A stretch of DNA of 33,875 nucleotides from Prochloron sp. SulCav_FS08_3_32_3330 (GTDB taxonomy: Bacteria; Cyanobacteriota; Cyanobacteriia; Cyanobacteriales; DYNF01), in contig DYNF01000035.1 in NCBI GenBank assembly GCA_020721205.1, positions 4,680 through 38,554 of the forward strand, given 5' to 3'. The position numbers and the translations under genes are program-made. Below the pieces are notes generated by a model, which saw only the letters and a program-made list of their open reading frames with translations, did not search any database and was not told where the DNA came from. Below, in pieces: positions 22,468-33,794 of this stretch. Numbering within the stretch: position 1 is the stretch's first letter; the number at the start of each line of letters is the position of its first letter.

Positions 22468-22905
22468 ATGGCTCAGATAATTGATCCCATCCCTCATGAT
22501 GATAAAAATGTTTTGCTTTGTTGTTATGTTAATGCTACCAGTCAAATCCAAGTAGCAAGAATTACAAATATTCGGAATTGGTATTTTGAAAGGGTTGTAT
22601 TTCCGGGACAAAGATTGGTTTTTGAATCTGTTCCTGAAGGTTTATTAGAAATTCATACGGGGATGATGGCAAGTGCTATTTTATCTGATAAAATACCTTG
22701 TAAAACTCTAGTTATTAATGTTGATCCGGTTACTGAAAATCAGGAAGAACCTGAAATTGTTAATCAAAATATTAATCAATCTGTAACGGAAAATAACAGC
22801 AGTGATCAAGCTACTAATCAAAAAATTGAATATCAAGAAAACCTAAGTTTAAAATCTAGTTATTCTCTCAATTCTGGTTTTACTAATATACCTAGTTTTT
22901 GTTAA
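22468..22905 (+). CDS. DUF1830 family protein
   Basis: A 145-residue protein whose first ~92 residues are a DUF1830 domain, a family nearly confined to cyanobacteria: LLCCYVNATSQIQVARITNI, then NWYFERVVFPGQRLVFESVPEGLLEIHTG. The Cys pair C18-C19 is typical. Residues 93-145 are a low-complexity Asn/Gln/Glu-rich tail, probably disordered. No signal peptide or membrane segment is seen. Function unknown. The gene is convergent with the 2H phosphoesterase gene; a hairpin separates them. Confidence 0.88.
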   Translation: MAQIIDPIPHDDKNVLLCCYVNATSQIQVARITNIRNWYFERVVFPGQRLVFESVPEGLLEIHTGMMASAILSDKIPCKTLVINVDPVTENQEEPEIVNQNINQSVTENNSSDQATNQKIEYQENLSLKSSYSLNSGFTNIPSFC

Positions 22906-22922
22906 TTTATTAATTAAGTTCG

Positions 22923-22964
22923 TTGTTATGCTTTAGCATTCTTAGGGATGCGTAAGCATAACAA
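22923..22964. terminator. Bidirectional hairpin between convergent genes
   Basis: Perfect 11-bp arms TTGTTATGCTT (22923-22933) and AAGCATAACAA (22954-22964), with a further GCAT/ATGC pairing inside, lie between the DUF1830 gene (+) and the 2H phosphoesterase gene (-). Confidence 0.7.
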
Positions 22965-22975
22965 TAAACTTTAAT

Positions 22976-23545
22976 TTATCCTAGTCTAAACTGCTCAGAT
23001 ATTTCCCATTTTTTTTCCTGATGAAATAATAAGGTTAATTCGGATACAGTAAATTCAAAATGAATTGTTTTATTTTCATATTTTGCCCAAGCTTTAGTAT
23101 AATTATCTTGAGTTAAATCTCGATGGGCAAGGGTTAAATGGGGATGATATTCTGGATTTTTTGAGCGATCATCTCTAATCCCTAGATTAGATTTTAAATA
23201 AAGACTTAATTCTTGTTGAATATTTAATAATTCAGGGGTTTTCACTACATTAATATAAATTACCCTCGGTTTAAAAGAACCAAAATTATTTAAAATTATC
23301 GGAATTGAATTTTGATTTTTGACAAAATTTGCTAAGGTTTCTTTTAATAATTGAACTTGTCCTATTTGCCATTTAAAAGGCGGTTGTACAGTGAGATGAG
23401 GCGGAGATTTTAACCCATGTTTACTCTGATAAATATTGGCAAATTCTTCTTTCATTTCTTGGGCAATTTTTTGCACATTTAACGGTGGTAAAAGTGCTAA
23501 AAAAAATAATCTTTTTTCCTTGGGATTTATTTCTCTGTTATTCAT
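22976..23545 (-). CDS. 2'-5' RNA ligase / 2H phosphoesterase family protein
   Basis: A 2H phosphoesterase (LigT-like) of about 189 residues. Both signature motifs are present: PPHLTVQ in the N-terminal half and HPHLTLAH in the C-terminal half, the paired HxT motifs that cleave or form 2'-5' or cyclic phosphodiester bonds. I chose ATG at 23545 (MNNREINPKEKRLFF) because extension to 23614 would translate an AT-rich tandem repeat zone (MLFVICYF...) not found in the family. It is divergent from the SRPBCC gene and ends at a shared hairpin. The substrate (RNA end or nucleotide) is unknown. Confidence 0.85.
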   Translation of the reverse strand: MNNREINPKEKRLFFLALLPPLNVQKIAQEMKEEFANIYQSKHGLKSPPHLTVQPPFKWQIGQVQLLKETLANFVKNQNSIPIILNNFGSFKPRVIYINVVKTPELLNIQQELSLYLKSNLGIRDDRSKNPEYHPHLTLAHRDLTQDNYTKAWAKYENKTIHFEFTVSELTLLFHQEKKWEISEQFRLG

Positions 23546-23594
23546 GATCACAAGATTAATAATTGATTGATCAATTATGATATGATATAAAAAG

Positions 23595-23629
23595 TAACAA
23601 ATAACAAATAACAAATAATAAATAACAAT
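23595..23629. repeat. Heptamer tandem repeat (TAACAAA x5)
   Basis: Five 7-bp units: TAACAAA three times, then TAATAAA and TAACAAT, ending 8 bp before the ATG of the SRPBCC gene. It occupies the shared divergent promoter/leader region, so its copy number could affect expression of both genes. Confidence 0.9.
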
Positions 23630-23637
23630 TTAATTTT

Positions 23638-24093
23638 ATGAAAGACTGGTTAAAACATAGTGTAGAAGTAGAGGTTAATGTGCCGATCGAGTTTGCTTGG
23701 AGTTTATGGGCTGATCTTGAACAAATGCCCCGTTGGATGAAGTGGATCGAGGAAGTACATATTTTAGAGGATAAATCCGATTTATCCCGTTGGAAATTGG
23801 CTAGTGGCAATTTTGAATTTAGTTGGTTATCTCGCACTTTAAAAGTGATTCCTAATCAAATTATACAATGGGAATCTGTAGATGGACTACCGAATAAGGG
23901 GGCGATCCGTTTTTATGATCGTCATGAACGTAGTATTGTGAAATTAACGATCGCTTATGGTATTCCGGGCATCTTAGGTAAAATTATGGATAATTTATTT
24001 TTAGGGCGGGTAGTAGAATCAACTATTCAAGCTGATCTTGAGCGTTTTAAAGTTTATGCTGAAAAGAAACATCAAACTTTAATTAATAAATAA
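23638..24093 (+). CDS. SRPBCC (START-like) family protein
   Basis: A 151-residue single-domain START-like/'cyclase-dehydrase' protein. It opens with the typical strand-helix HSVEVEVNVPIEFAWSLWADLEQMPRWMKWIEEVHIL, has the central WxS/WESVDGLPNKGAIRFY strand and ends in a long C-terminal helix (VESTIQADLERFKVYAEKKHQ). Such proteins bind hydrophobic ligands (ubiquinone/COQ10-like, RatA-like, polyketide cyclase-like). Cyanobacterial members occur near carotenoid or membrane genes, but no such neighbour is present here. A short CCAGCGA/TCGCTGG hairpin follows the stop codon. Ligand unknown. Confidence 0.87.
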   Translation: MKDWLKHSVEVEVNVPIEFAWSLWADLEQMPRWMKWIEEVHILEDKSDLSRWKLASGNFEFSWLSRTLKVIPNQIIQWESVDGLPNKGAIRFYDRHERSIVKLTIAYGIPGILGKIMDNLFLGRVVESTIQADLERFKVYAEKKHQTLINK

Positions 24094-24096
24094 AAA

Positions 24097-24116
24097 CCAG
24101 CGAATACGATCGCTGG
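24097..24116 (+). terminator. Small hairpin after SRPBCC gene
   Basis: Perfect 7-bp arms CCAGCGA (24097-24103) and TCGCTGG (24110-24116) with a 6-nt loop, 4 bp after the stop codon. The downstream tract is A-rich then T-containing, so termination is likely but weak. Confidence 0.5.
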
Positions 24117-24291
24117 GGAAAATCTTTAATTGTTGTTGTTGTTAATCATTGAAGGTAATCTGAATGTGGCGTTCCAATGTCTTGGCAACCTGTCAGATAT
24201 CTCAATAAAATTGTAACAGAATATACAACACTTTTCACAACAAATTTTTAATTTTTTTTGAAAAAATAAAAAACAAGCAGATTGTTTAATT

Positions 24292-24489
24292 TTATTTTCT
24301 TAATTTTTCTTTAATTGCTTGTTTCATAATTTTCAGATTTTCTGGAGTATTAGGGCAAGGGAAACTATTGACAGACTCATTATTTTTAAACCGATCTATC
24401 AACAGATAAAACGCTTCTTTATCCTCATTATGTCCTAAAATATAATGACGTAATTCGGCTATAGTCATATTTATTAATTGAGTTTTCAC
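24292..24489 (-). CDS. DUF6887 family protein
   Basis: A protein of about 65 residues whose core, MTIAELRHYILGHNEDKEAFYLLIDRFKNN, matches the cyanobacterial DUF6887 family (helical, acidic middle). I chose GTG 24489 as start: GGAGG at 24497-24501 lies 7-8 nt upstream, and the GTG overlaps the stop of the DUF6888 gene in the sequence TAGTG, typical of translational coupling. ATG at 24468 is an alternative. The gene is the second of a two-gene unit with DUF6888. Function unknown; the small paired layout resembles a TA or regulatory pair, but nothing shows that. Confidence 0.78.
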   Translation of the reverse strand: MKTQLINMTIAELRHYILGHNEDKEAFYLLIDRFKNNESVNSFPCPNTPENLKIMKQAIKEKLRK

Positions 24490-24704
24490 TATAAAAACCT
24501 CCAATTTCCATTTACTTCAATCACAATTTCAATTTCTTCTCCGGCTAAGATAATTAATCTTTGATCCCGTTCATCTAATCTTACCAAATAAATAGGAATA
24601 TACAATTCTGTCAAGTCAAGACATATTTGTACACAACTAATACACTGGTTTATTGTTGGGAAAATAGGACTACCTCCTGCTAATTGATCAACTAATATTA
24701 TCAA
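24489..24704 (-). CDS. DUF6888 family protein
   Basis: A 71-residue protein with the DUF6888 pattern: FPTINQCISCVQICLDLTELYIPIYLVRLDERDQRLIILAGEEIEIVIEVNGNWRFL, i.e. two Cys-bearing turns of a helix, then YxPIYLVRxDER, the LAGEExEI strand and the terminal NGNWRFL. This family occurs almost only in cyanobacteria, generally next to DUF6887, as here with a one-base overlap. No catalytic motif is evident; the end could bind nucleic acid or a partner protein. First gene of the pair, with the ychF terminator hairpin upstream. Confidence 0.8.
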   Translation of the reverse strand: MIILVDQLAGGSPIFPTINQCISCVQICLDLTELYIPIYLVRLDERDQRLIILAGEEIEIVIEVNGNWRFL

Positions 24705-24716
24705 TATTAATTCAAA

Positions 24717-24744
24717 ATTTCCGAAATCTCAAGATTTCGGAAAT
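24717..24744 (-). terminator. Terminator after ychF
   Basis: Perfect 13-bp arms ATTTCCGAAATCT (24717-24729) and AGATTTCGGAAAT (24732-24744), 11 bp past the ychF stop in the minus direction, followed by TTTTGAATT. It separates ychF from the DUF6888-DUF6887 pair. Confidence 0.75.
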
Positions 24745-24754
24745 CTTGAATTAT

Positions 24755-25846
24755 TTACACATTAAATCGGAATAAAAGCACATCTCCCTCTTGAACTACA
24801 TAATCTTTACCCTCACTACGCACTAATCCTTTTTCTTTAGCCGCACTCATACTACCACATTTTATCAAATCCTCATAAGCCACCGTTTCAGCACGGATAA
24901 AACCACGCTCAAAATCCGTATGAATTACTCCGGCGGCTTGGGGAGCTTTCATCCCTTGATGAATAGTCCATGCCCGGGTTTCTTGCACTCCAGTGGTGAT
25001 ATAAGTGCGTAATCCTAATAAATCATAAGTAGCACGAATTAAAGATTTTAAACCACCTTCTTCTACTCCTAAAGATTCTAAAAAGTCCTTTCTTTCTTCC
25101 TCAGAAAGCTCTACTAATTCCGATTCTACTTGAGCGGAAATAATCACCACTTTTGAATTTTCAGCGTCGGCGATTTTTCTCACTTCTTCTACCCATTTAT
25201 TGCCCGTAGCTAAATCATCCTCAGATACATTAGTCGCATAAATTACAGGTTTTAGAGTTAACAACTCTAAATTTTGAATTAAATTTAATTCATCTTCACT
25301 TAAATCTAATTGACGAACTAATTTATTTTCATTTAATTCATTAATTAATTTCTCTAAAACTACTAATTCCTCGGCGGCTTCCTTATTATTTTTAGCTTGT
25401 TTTCTAACTCTTTCAATGCGTTTTTCCACCTGAGCCAGATCAGCAAGAGCTAATTCTAAATTAATTACCTCTATATCCCGTGCCGGATCCACCGAGCCTG
25501 AAACGTGGATAATATCGTCATTTTCAAAACATCTTACCACTTGAACGATCGCATCAACTTGACGAATATGAGATAAAAATTTATTCCCTAAACCTTCTCC
25601 CTGACTTGCCCCTTTGATTAAACCTGCGATATCCACAAACTCGATCTGAGTAGGTACAATCCGTTTCGAGCCTGAAATCTTCATCAGAAGATTTAAGCGC
25701 TCATCAGGCACAGAAACAACCCCCACATTAGGCTCGATCGTACAAAAAGGAAAATTTGCCGCATCGGCTTTGGCATTTTCCACCAGTGCATTAAATAAGG
25801 TTGATTTTCCTACATTGGGCAAACCCACAATACCAGCTTTTAGCAT
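24755..25846 (-). CDS. ychF: Redox-regulated ATPase YchF
   Basis: A 363-residue Obg-related P-loop NTPase of the YchF/OLA1 family. G1 is GLPNVGKST (residues 8-16), G3 DIAGLIKGAS, and the G4 position reads TNVSEDD in place of NKxD, which explains the family's preference for ATP over GTP. The C-terminal TGS domain (TYITTGVQETRAWTI to VLLFRFNV) is complete, including HTDFERGFIRAE. YchF binds ribosomes and acts in stress and translation quality control. Length is standard. A terminator follows; tRNA-Ala lies just upstream on the same strand. Confidence 0.97.
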   Translation of the reverse strand: MLKAGIVGLPNVGKSTLFNALVENAKADAANFPFCTIEPNVGVVSVPDERLNLLMKISGSKRIVPTQIEFVDIAGLIKGASQGEGLGNKFLSHIRQVDAIVQVVRCFENDDIIHVSGSVDPARDIEVINLELALADLAQVEKRIERVRKQAKNNKEAAEELVVLEKLINELNENKLVRQLDLSEDELNLIQNLELLTLKPVIYATNVSEDDLATGNKWVEEVRKIADAENSKVVIISAQVESELVELSEEERKDFLESLGVEEGGLKSLIRATYDLLGLRTYITTGVQETRAWTIHQGMKAPQAAGVIHTDFERGFIRAETVAYEDLIKCGSMSAAKEKGLVRSEGKDYVVQEGDVLLFRFNV

Positions 25847-25957
25847 AATTGTTAAAAATAAAATTACTCAATAAAATATAAGTTTTTGACTTGCTGTTTC
25901 AACCCCAAAAGCGGTGATAACACTCCACCTTGAGGTTGAATGTACAACAAAAACTAA

Positions 25958-26030
25958 TGGAGCATAGGAGGCTCGAACTCCTGACCTCTGCGGTGCGATC
26001 GCAGCACTCTACCAACTGAGCTAATGCCCC
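25958..26030 (-). tRNA. trnA-CGC: tRNA-Ala (anticodon CGC)
   Basis: The 73-nt minus-strand sequence folds into a full cloverleaf: acceptor GGGGCAT/ATGCTCC with the G3-U70 pair that identifies alanine tRNAs, D-arm GCTC/GAGT, anticodon stem CTGCG/CGCAG with loop ATCGCAC (anticodon CGC, reading GCG), T-arm AGGAG/CTCCT with TTCGAGC, and discriminator A73. CCA is not encoded. A HIP1 octamer GCGATCGC (25995-26002) covers the anticodon. Confidence 0.95.
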
Positions 26031-26238
26031 TTGAATTTTGATTATAACAAATTTGTTTAAGAAGATCAATAGAAATTTTTAAATTATTGATCAATGGAAA
26101 AAGAAAAAAAGAAGAAATTAATGATTTTGAATTGCTTTGTTAAACTGAAATTGTAAGAGGGGTAACTTTTTCAAATTTAATCAATAAATATTAAGTTAAT
26201 TAATGTGTCTAATAAATCTTGAATCGAAACATCAATAT

Positions 26239-29545
<3,307 letters not shown>

Positions 29546-29595
29546 TTGTTTTAACTTTTTCTTATTTTTATATCAGTAAATATCCTTTATAAGCA

Positions 29596-29712
29596 TTATA
29601 TCATGATTATCCAGTTAAACACATCAGGAGAAGCATTAACCAAGTTAGAAACAGCGTTTCCTAACTGATTAAGGAGTTGACGAGTATTTTCTAATTTTGT
29701 GTGGATGTTCAT
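29596..29712 (-). CDS. Possible micro-ORF (38 residues)
   Basis: A frame from ATG (29710-29712) encodes MNIHTKLENTRQLLNQLGNAV, then SNLVNASPDVFNW and a hydrophobic end. It could form an amphipathic helix and fills part of a 259-bp gap between the helicase and hydrolase genes. No family is recognised, and no clear ribosome site or terminator is seen. It could be a relic or chance frame. Confidence 0.25.
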   Translation of the reverse strand: MNIHTKLENTRQLLNQLGNAVSNLVNASPDVFNWIIMI

Positions 29713-29804
29713 AAATTATAGCGTTTTAATACTAATTTTAGTATAAACTATAATTGCGTAATTGATTAAATTTTCCTTTACTTCCTACTTTTTCCTAAAA
29801 TAAA

Positions 29805-31400
29805 TTATTCAGAAATACTATAATTTTTAACTAATAATAAGGGCATTAAATCTTGACTAAGATATTGCGCATAACGGCTAGTTAAATAATAATTATATTG
29901 GGGTTTATTTCTTCCATAACTATTAAAAAAAGCTAAAGTTATTACTTTTAAATATTCCTGTGCGATCGCTGGATCCGGTCCTACCGTTTCTTGAGGAAAA
30001 CTAACATTTCCTTCCACTTTTGCTAAAGTAGAAAAATGAGTCCCTTTTTTTAAGATCATTAAATATTTTTCTTTGCTTCCTAACCAAGAAAAAGGAATAA
30101 TTTGTTCCGTAATCGCAGGGGTAATCGGATCAGAAGTACCCGCTACAAACATAGTCGGAATTGTTACTTTATTTAAGTTTTGTTCCCCAAAAATTAAACT
30201 TGTTAACGGATTAATTGCTACAATTGCTTTAATTCTTGAATCTTGTAAATTCATCGTTATTCGAGGAGATTCTAATAAACGACATTGTAATAATAAAGAT
30301 AAATTTAAAAGATGATTGGCGGAGGGACATTGTTCTTTTAAAAGATTAAAATTAAGAGAAGAACCTACTAAATTTAAACCTGTATATGCCCCTAAAGATT
30401 GACCTAAAAAACCGACTTGATCAAAATTAATTTCGGGTGCATAATCCTGTTCTAATTGATTTAATAAAGCCTTAATTGCTAAAGGACGTTCAATTAATTC
30501 TCCGGTGGAAATTAAATCATGATCTGCCCCCATTAAAAGGTCTTGTAACTGTTGAGAATTACTGCCCGGATGTTCCGGTATAGCCACGATCCAACCGTAA
30601 GAAGCAAAATGTTCAGCTAGATAAGCAAAGGTTTGACGATCTGAACCTAAACCATGAGAAATAATAATTAAAGGTAAAGGTTCTTTTTCTACTAATTGCG
30701 GAAAATATAAATCTACTTTAATATTATTATTAAAAGAAAAGTTTTTTAAAGTAATCGTTTCTTTCTCAAAATTATAGCCCCCTTTTTGTCTAATATCGGG
30801 TAATAATTGAAAATCAATGGGCATTTCTGCCTGAATATTTTGCTGAAATTGTGTTTCAATCAGATTGAGAGATTCTTGAGTATCTTTAATTAAATTACTC
30901 AATTGATCCATAAAATCAAAACCAATTGCTGAATTAATTTTAATGCGAGGGAGAGGAAATTTTTTCAGAATATTTAAAAGTGTTAAACCTTCTTGATCCG
31001 CCGAAGCTAAAATTAAAGCGGATCTAATCGCATAAAATCCATGTTGATGTGCTGGAGTTTGAACAATTTGCCCTAATCTTTCTAAAATAGTTTCCCCTTG
31101 AGATGAGTAAAAAAATTGGGCTACAGCTACCGGAGTTAAATCAGCTTTTACGATTAAAAGACTTTTGAGATCAGTTAATTGTTTTTCCGTTAAAAAATTA
31201 GCAAGTAAACCTAAATCTGACTCAATTTCTCCAGTATTTACATATTTTTCTAAGGATTCAATCGAAACGGAAAATTCTAAAATTCCATAATTAAAAGCAA
31301 TATCTTCCGCCCCTAATCCTATTTTTGGTAGCAAAATAGAAGCAAAAGATAAGGTTAAAATAGTAAGAGATTTGAACAAGAATTTTCCTAAATTAAACAT
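29805..31400 (-). CDS. DUF1400 / alpha-beta hydrolase, exported
   Basis: A 531-residue protein. Residues 1-31 are a signal peptide (KSLTILTLSFASILLPKIGLGAED). Residues ~33-165 are a DUF1400 domain, a helical module specific to cyanobacterial hydrolases. The rest is an alpha/beta hydrolase: oxyanion region SHGLGSDRQT, nucleophile elbow GQSLG with S335, acid in VAGTSDPITP and His in KGTHFSTL. It probably acts outside the cytoplasmic membrane on an ester (lipase or dienelactone-hydrolase-like); the substrate is unknown. Length and domain order are standard for this family. HIP1 site near 29962. No partner gene is implied by the context. Confidence 0.9.
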   Translation of the reverse strand: MFNLGKFLFKSLTILTLSFASILLPKIGLGAEDIAFNYGILEFSVSIESLEKYVNTGEIESDLGLLANFLTEKQLTDLKSLLIVKADLTPVAVAQFFYSSQGETILERLGQIVQTPAHQHGFYAIRSALILASADQEGLTLLNILKKFPLPRIKINSAIGFDFMDQLSNLIKDTQESLNLIETQFQQNIQAEMPIDFQLLPDIRQKGGYNFEKETITLKNFSFNNNIKVDLYFPQLVEKEPLPLIIISHGLGSDRQTFAYLAEHFASYGWIVAIPEHPGSNSQQLQDLLMGADHDLISTGELIERPLAIKALLNQLEQDYAPEINFDQVGFLGQSLGAYTGLNLVGSSLNFNLLKEQCPSANHLLNLSLLLQCRLLESPRITMNLQDSRIKAIVAINPLTSLIFGEQNLNKVTIPTMFVAGTSDPITPAITEQIIPFSWLGSKEKYLMILKKGTHFSTLAKVEGNVSFPQETVGPDPAIAQEYLKVITLAFFNSYGRNKPQYNYYLTSRYAQYLSQDLMPLLLVKNYSISE

Positions 31401-31436
31401 AAATAAAAAGCAAAATAAATTGGATTGAACCTTTAG

Positions 31437-31643
31437 TTAATAACTTAATTTTAAAGCATTAACGGGTACATCATCCCAAGATTCTACCGTTCTTAAACTG
31501 ACTTTCCAACCGCTATTTTTTTGTTCTTGAGTTAAATCTTCTGTCCAACTTTCGTAACAATCTTGAGCGGAATCTTGGTTATTGTAAGCAATACAAGAAT
31601 AAACAATTCCTGATGGATCAATTTGTTCATTTAGCCAAATCAT
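31437..31643 (-). CDS. Conserved-looking hypothetical protein (68 residues)
   Basis: A small soluble acidic protein (MIWLNEQIDPSGIVYSCIAY..., SWTEDLTQEQKNSGWKVSLRTVESWDDVPVNALKLSY) with four Trp and two Cys. The composition is like folded cytosolic proteins rather than a shadow frame, and it fits between two same-strand genes without overlap. I do not recognise the family and assign no function. The start is the only in-frame ATG. Confidence 0.6.
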   Translation of the reverse strand: MIWLNEQIDPSGIVYSCIAYNNQDSAQDCYESWTEDLTQEQKNSGWKVSLRTVESWDDVPVNALKLSY

Positions 31644-31721
31644 AATTTTTAGACCTTTGATTATTAAAAATTTTGTACTCTTATTTTATAACATTTTTTA
31701 TTCTTTAATCAATCTAAATTT

Positions 31722-32102
31722 TTATAATTGCCATTTTAGAGCAGTTAATAAGAGAAAAAACCACCCTAATAAAAATGCTAAACCGCCAAAAGGTGTAATT
31801 ATTCCGAGCCATTTTACCTCGGATAAACTTAAAGCGTAAAGACTACCAGAAAAAAGGACAATTCCCACAATAAAACTAATTCCGGCGTTATTTAATAAAG
31901 TTTTAGAAATGCCCTCTTGAGTTAATAAAAATACCACTAATAATAAAGCAAGGGCGTGATACATTTGATATTTTGTCCCTGTTTCAAAAATTTCTAATGC
32001 TCTTTCGCTGATTTTTGCTTTTAAAGCATGACTAGCAAATGCTCCTCCCGCAACGGATAAACCCCCAAATATTGAGGCGATCGCCAAGAATATTTTAATC
32101 AT
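31722..32102 (-). CDS. DUF423 family membrane protein
   Basis: A 126-residue protein of four transmembrane helices, matching DUF423 (YwdK/YgdD-like): IFLAIASIFGGLSVAGGAFASHALKAKIS, then FETGTKYQMYHALALLLV, GISFIVGIVLFSGSLYALSL and LGIITPFGGLAFLLGWFFLLL. The GAFGAHALK-like motif and the TxxxYQMYHALA motif are family hallmarks. Function is unknown; it lies in the plasma or thylakoid membrane. Complete length. HIP1 site near 32078. Confidence 0.93.
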   Translation of the reverse strand: MIKIFLAIASIFGGLSVAGGAFASHALKAKISERALEIFETGTKYQMYHALALLLVVFLLTQEGISKTLLNNAGISFIVGIVLFSGSLYALSLSEVKWLGIITPFGGLAFLLGWFFLLLTALKWQL

Positions 32103-32138
32103 AATTTTTATTATTAAGTGCTAAAGTACAACAAAGAA

Positions 32139-33686
32139 CTAAATAGGAATAGTAATAGAAAAAGTAGTTCCTTCGCCATTTTTTGAGGAACAAGTAAGGT
32201 TTCCATTATGTTTTTCTACGACAATTTGATAACTAATAGCTAAACCTAAACCTGTCCCTTTACCAATTTCTTTTGTGGTAAAAAATGGATCAAAAATTTG
32301 CTTTTGTACCTGCTCAGGAATACCCTTAGCATTATCAGTTATTTTAATCGTAACATATTTATTAACTAATTGAGTTTCAATCGTTAATTGAGGTTCTTTA
32401 ATATTATGTTCTTCTAATACATCAATCGCATTAGTAATAATATTCATAAATACTTGATTAAGTTGAGCCGCATAACATTCAATTAAAGGTAAATCTCCAT
32501 ATTTTTTAATAATTGAAATTGTCGGATGATTGTCTTTAGCTTTTAAACGATGTTGTAAAATTAATAAAGTATTATCTATCCCTTCATGAAGATCCACTGC
32601 TTTCTTTTCCGCTTCATCTAAACGAGAAAAAGAACGTAAAGATAAGACAATTTCCCTAATTCTTTTTGCCCCTATTTCTAAAGATTGTAATATTTTTGGT
32701 AAATCTTCTGTTAAATAATCTAATTCCACATCTTCCATAAAATCCCTAATTTCTTGATCCGGTTCGGGATAAAAATTCTGATATAATTCTACTAATTCTA
32801 ATAAGTCTTTACTATAACCTTTTAAATGCCCAATATTGCCATAAATAAAGTTAATTGGATTATTAATTTCATGGGCAACTCCTGCCACTAATTGACCTAA
32901 ACCTGCCATTTTTTCCGTTTGAATAAGATAGGCTTGAGTTTGTTTAATTTTTGCTAAAGCTTGACTTAATTCTTGTGCCTGTTGTTGACTTTTTGCTAAT
33001 AATTCTGCTTGATATAAAGCGATCCCTAATTTAGCAGAAATTCGGGTTAATAATTCCACTTCATAATCTTCCCATTGACGAATCTTGCTATTTTGATAAA
33101 CCGCTAATAAACCCCATAAATGTTGTTCTTGATAAATACCAGAAATAATATAAGATTGGGCTTGTAATTTGTTTAAAATTTGTAAATAACAGTTAGAAAA
33201 TCCCGCATTATTAACATCATCACAAACTCGATAAGTTTCCCCTTTTGTAAATCTTCCCCCTTCAGTTTTTTGTAAATAAGTATCTTCGATCGCAATTTGT
33301 GCCAAATTTTTTAAACTACATTCACTAATATTTTCTTTAATGTCAGGTTCTGACCATTGTTGATCTAATATTTTATGCCAATTACCTTGATTATTCACCG
33401 ATTCAAAAATATATTCCCCACTCCAATCCTCATTAAAACGATAAATTACCACTCGATCAGCATCCAGCCAATTTCTAATTTCTTCTGTCGTAGTGCGAAA
33501 AATAAAAGCTAAATCTAACGAACTACGAATTTTGTCCACAATATTAGTTAAAATTTGTTGACTTGCAATCATTTTTTGTTGATCTTTAGCAATTTGTAAT
33601 AATTGCTCATAACTAAGATTAGGATTTTCTAACCACAATTCTTGATGGTCAGTTAAATTATGATTAGATAACTTATTATTTTTCAT
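32139..33686 (-). CDS. GAF-domain sensor histidine kinase
   Basis: A 515-residue soluble hybrid-free histidine kinase. Residues ~45-230 are a GAF domain of the phytochrome/cyanobacteriochrome-like lineage (ADRVVIYRFNEDWSGEYIFESV, then GLLAVYQ). The chromophore-site region reads GFSNCYLQILNKLQAQSYI: a Cys is present (C166) but the usual following His is Tyr, so bilin binding is uncertain. A coiled coil (232-258) leads to HisKA with phospho-acceptor H272 (GVAHEINNPINF), then HATPase_c with N-box NIITNAIDVL, G1 DNAKGIP, F-box DPFFTT and G2 GKGTGLGLAIS. No response regulator gene adjoins it. Output unknown. Confidence 0.92.
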   Translation of the reverse strand: MKNNKLSNHNLTDHQELWLENPNLSYEQLLQIAKDQQKMIASQQILTNIVDKIRSSLDLAFIFRTTTEEIRNWLDADRVVIYRFNEDWSGEYIFESVNNQGNWHKILDQQWSEPDIKENISECSLKNLAQIAIEDTYLQKTEGGRFTKGETYRVCDDVNNAGFSNCYLQILNKLQAQSYIISGIYQEQHLWGLLAVYQNSKIRQWEDYEVELLTRISAKLGIALYQAELLAKSQQQAQELSQALAKIKQTQAYLIQTEKMAGLGQLVAGVAHEINNPINFIYGNIGHLKGYSKDLLELVELYQNFYPEPDQEIRDFMEDVELDYLTEDLPKILQSLEIGAKRIREIVLSLRSFSRLDEAEKKAVDLHEGIDNTLLILQHRLKAKDNHPTISIIKKYGDLPLIECYAAQLNQVFMNIITNAIDVLEEHNIKEPQLTIETQLVNKYVTIKITDNAKGIPEQVQKQIFDPFFTTKEIGKGTGLGLAISYQIVVEKHNGNLTCSSKNGEGTTFSITIPI

Positions 33687-33794
33687 AGTTAATAGTTAGG
33701 TCGAGTTTTATTTTTTGATTATAAATTAATCTTGTTAAATTTTAATCTTACTATAGCAATTTTCAAGAAATTTAAACCATTGCAATTTCAATTG

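Noticed and set aside
23546-23614. Upstream extension of the 2H phosphoesterase (MLFVICYFLYHIII...)
   Set aside because: The extension translates the tandem-repeat zone and has no counterpart in the family; ATG 23545 directly precedes the conserved domain.
23571-23837. Minus-strand frame over the SRPBCC gene start
   Set aside because: It overlaps a clear SRPBCC gene and translates the heptamer repeats into LLFVICYLLLF, a repeat artefact.
24117-24291. Possible small RNA in the gap after the SRPBCC gene
   Set aside because: The region has no stable stem with a T-tail and no similarity I can recognise to Yfr, 6S or other known RNAs.
26031-26238. Possible gene between tRNA-Ala and the methyltransferase
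   Set aside because: AT-rich with no frame of credible length or composition.
30073-30315. Plus-strand frame inside the hydrolase gene
   Set aside because: Antisense shadow of the catalytic domain of the alpha/beta hydrolase.
31657-31839. Plus-strand frame overlapping the DUF423 gene end
   Set aside because: Mostly AT-rich intergenic DNA plus antisense of DUF423; no start signal or family.
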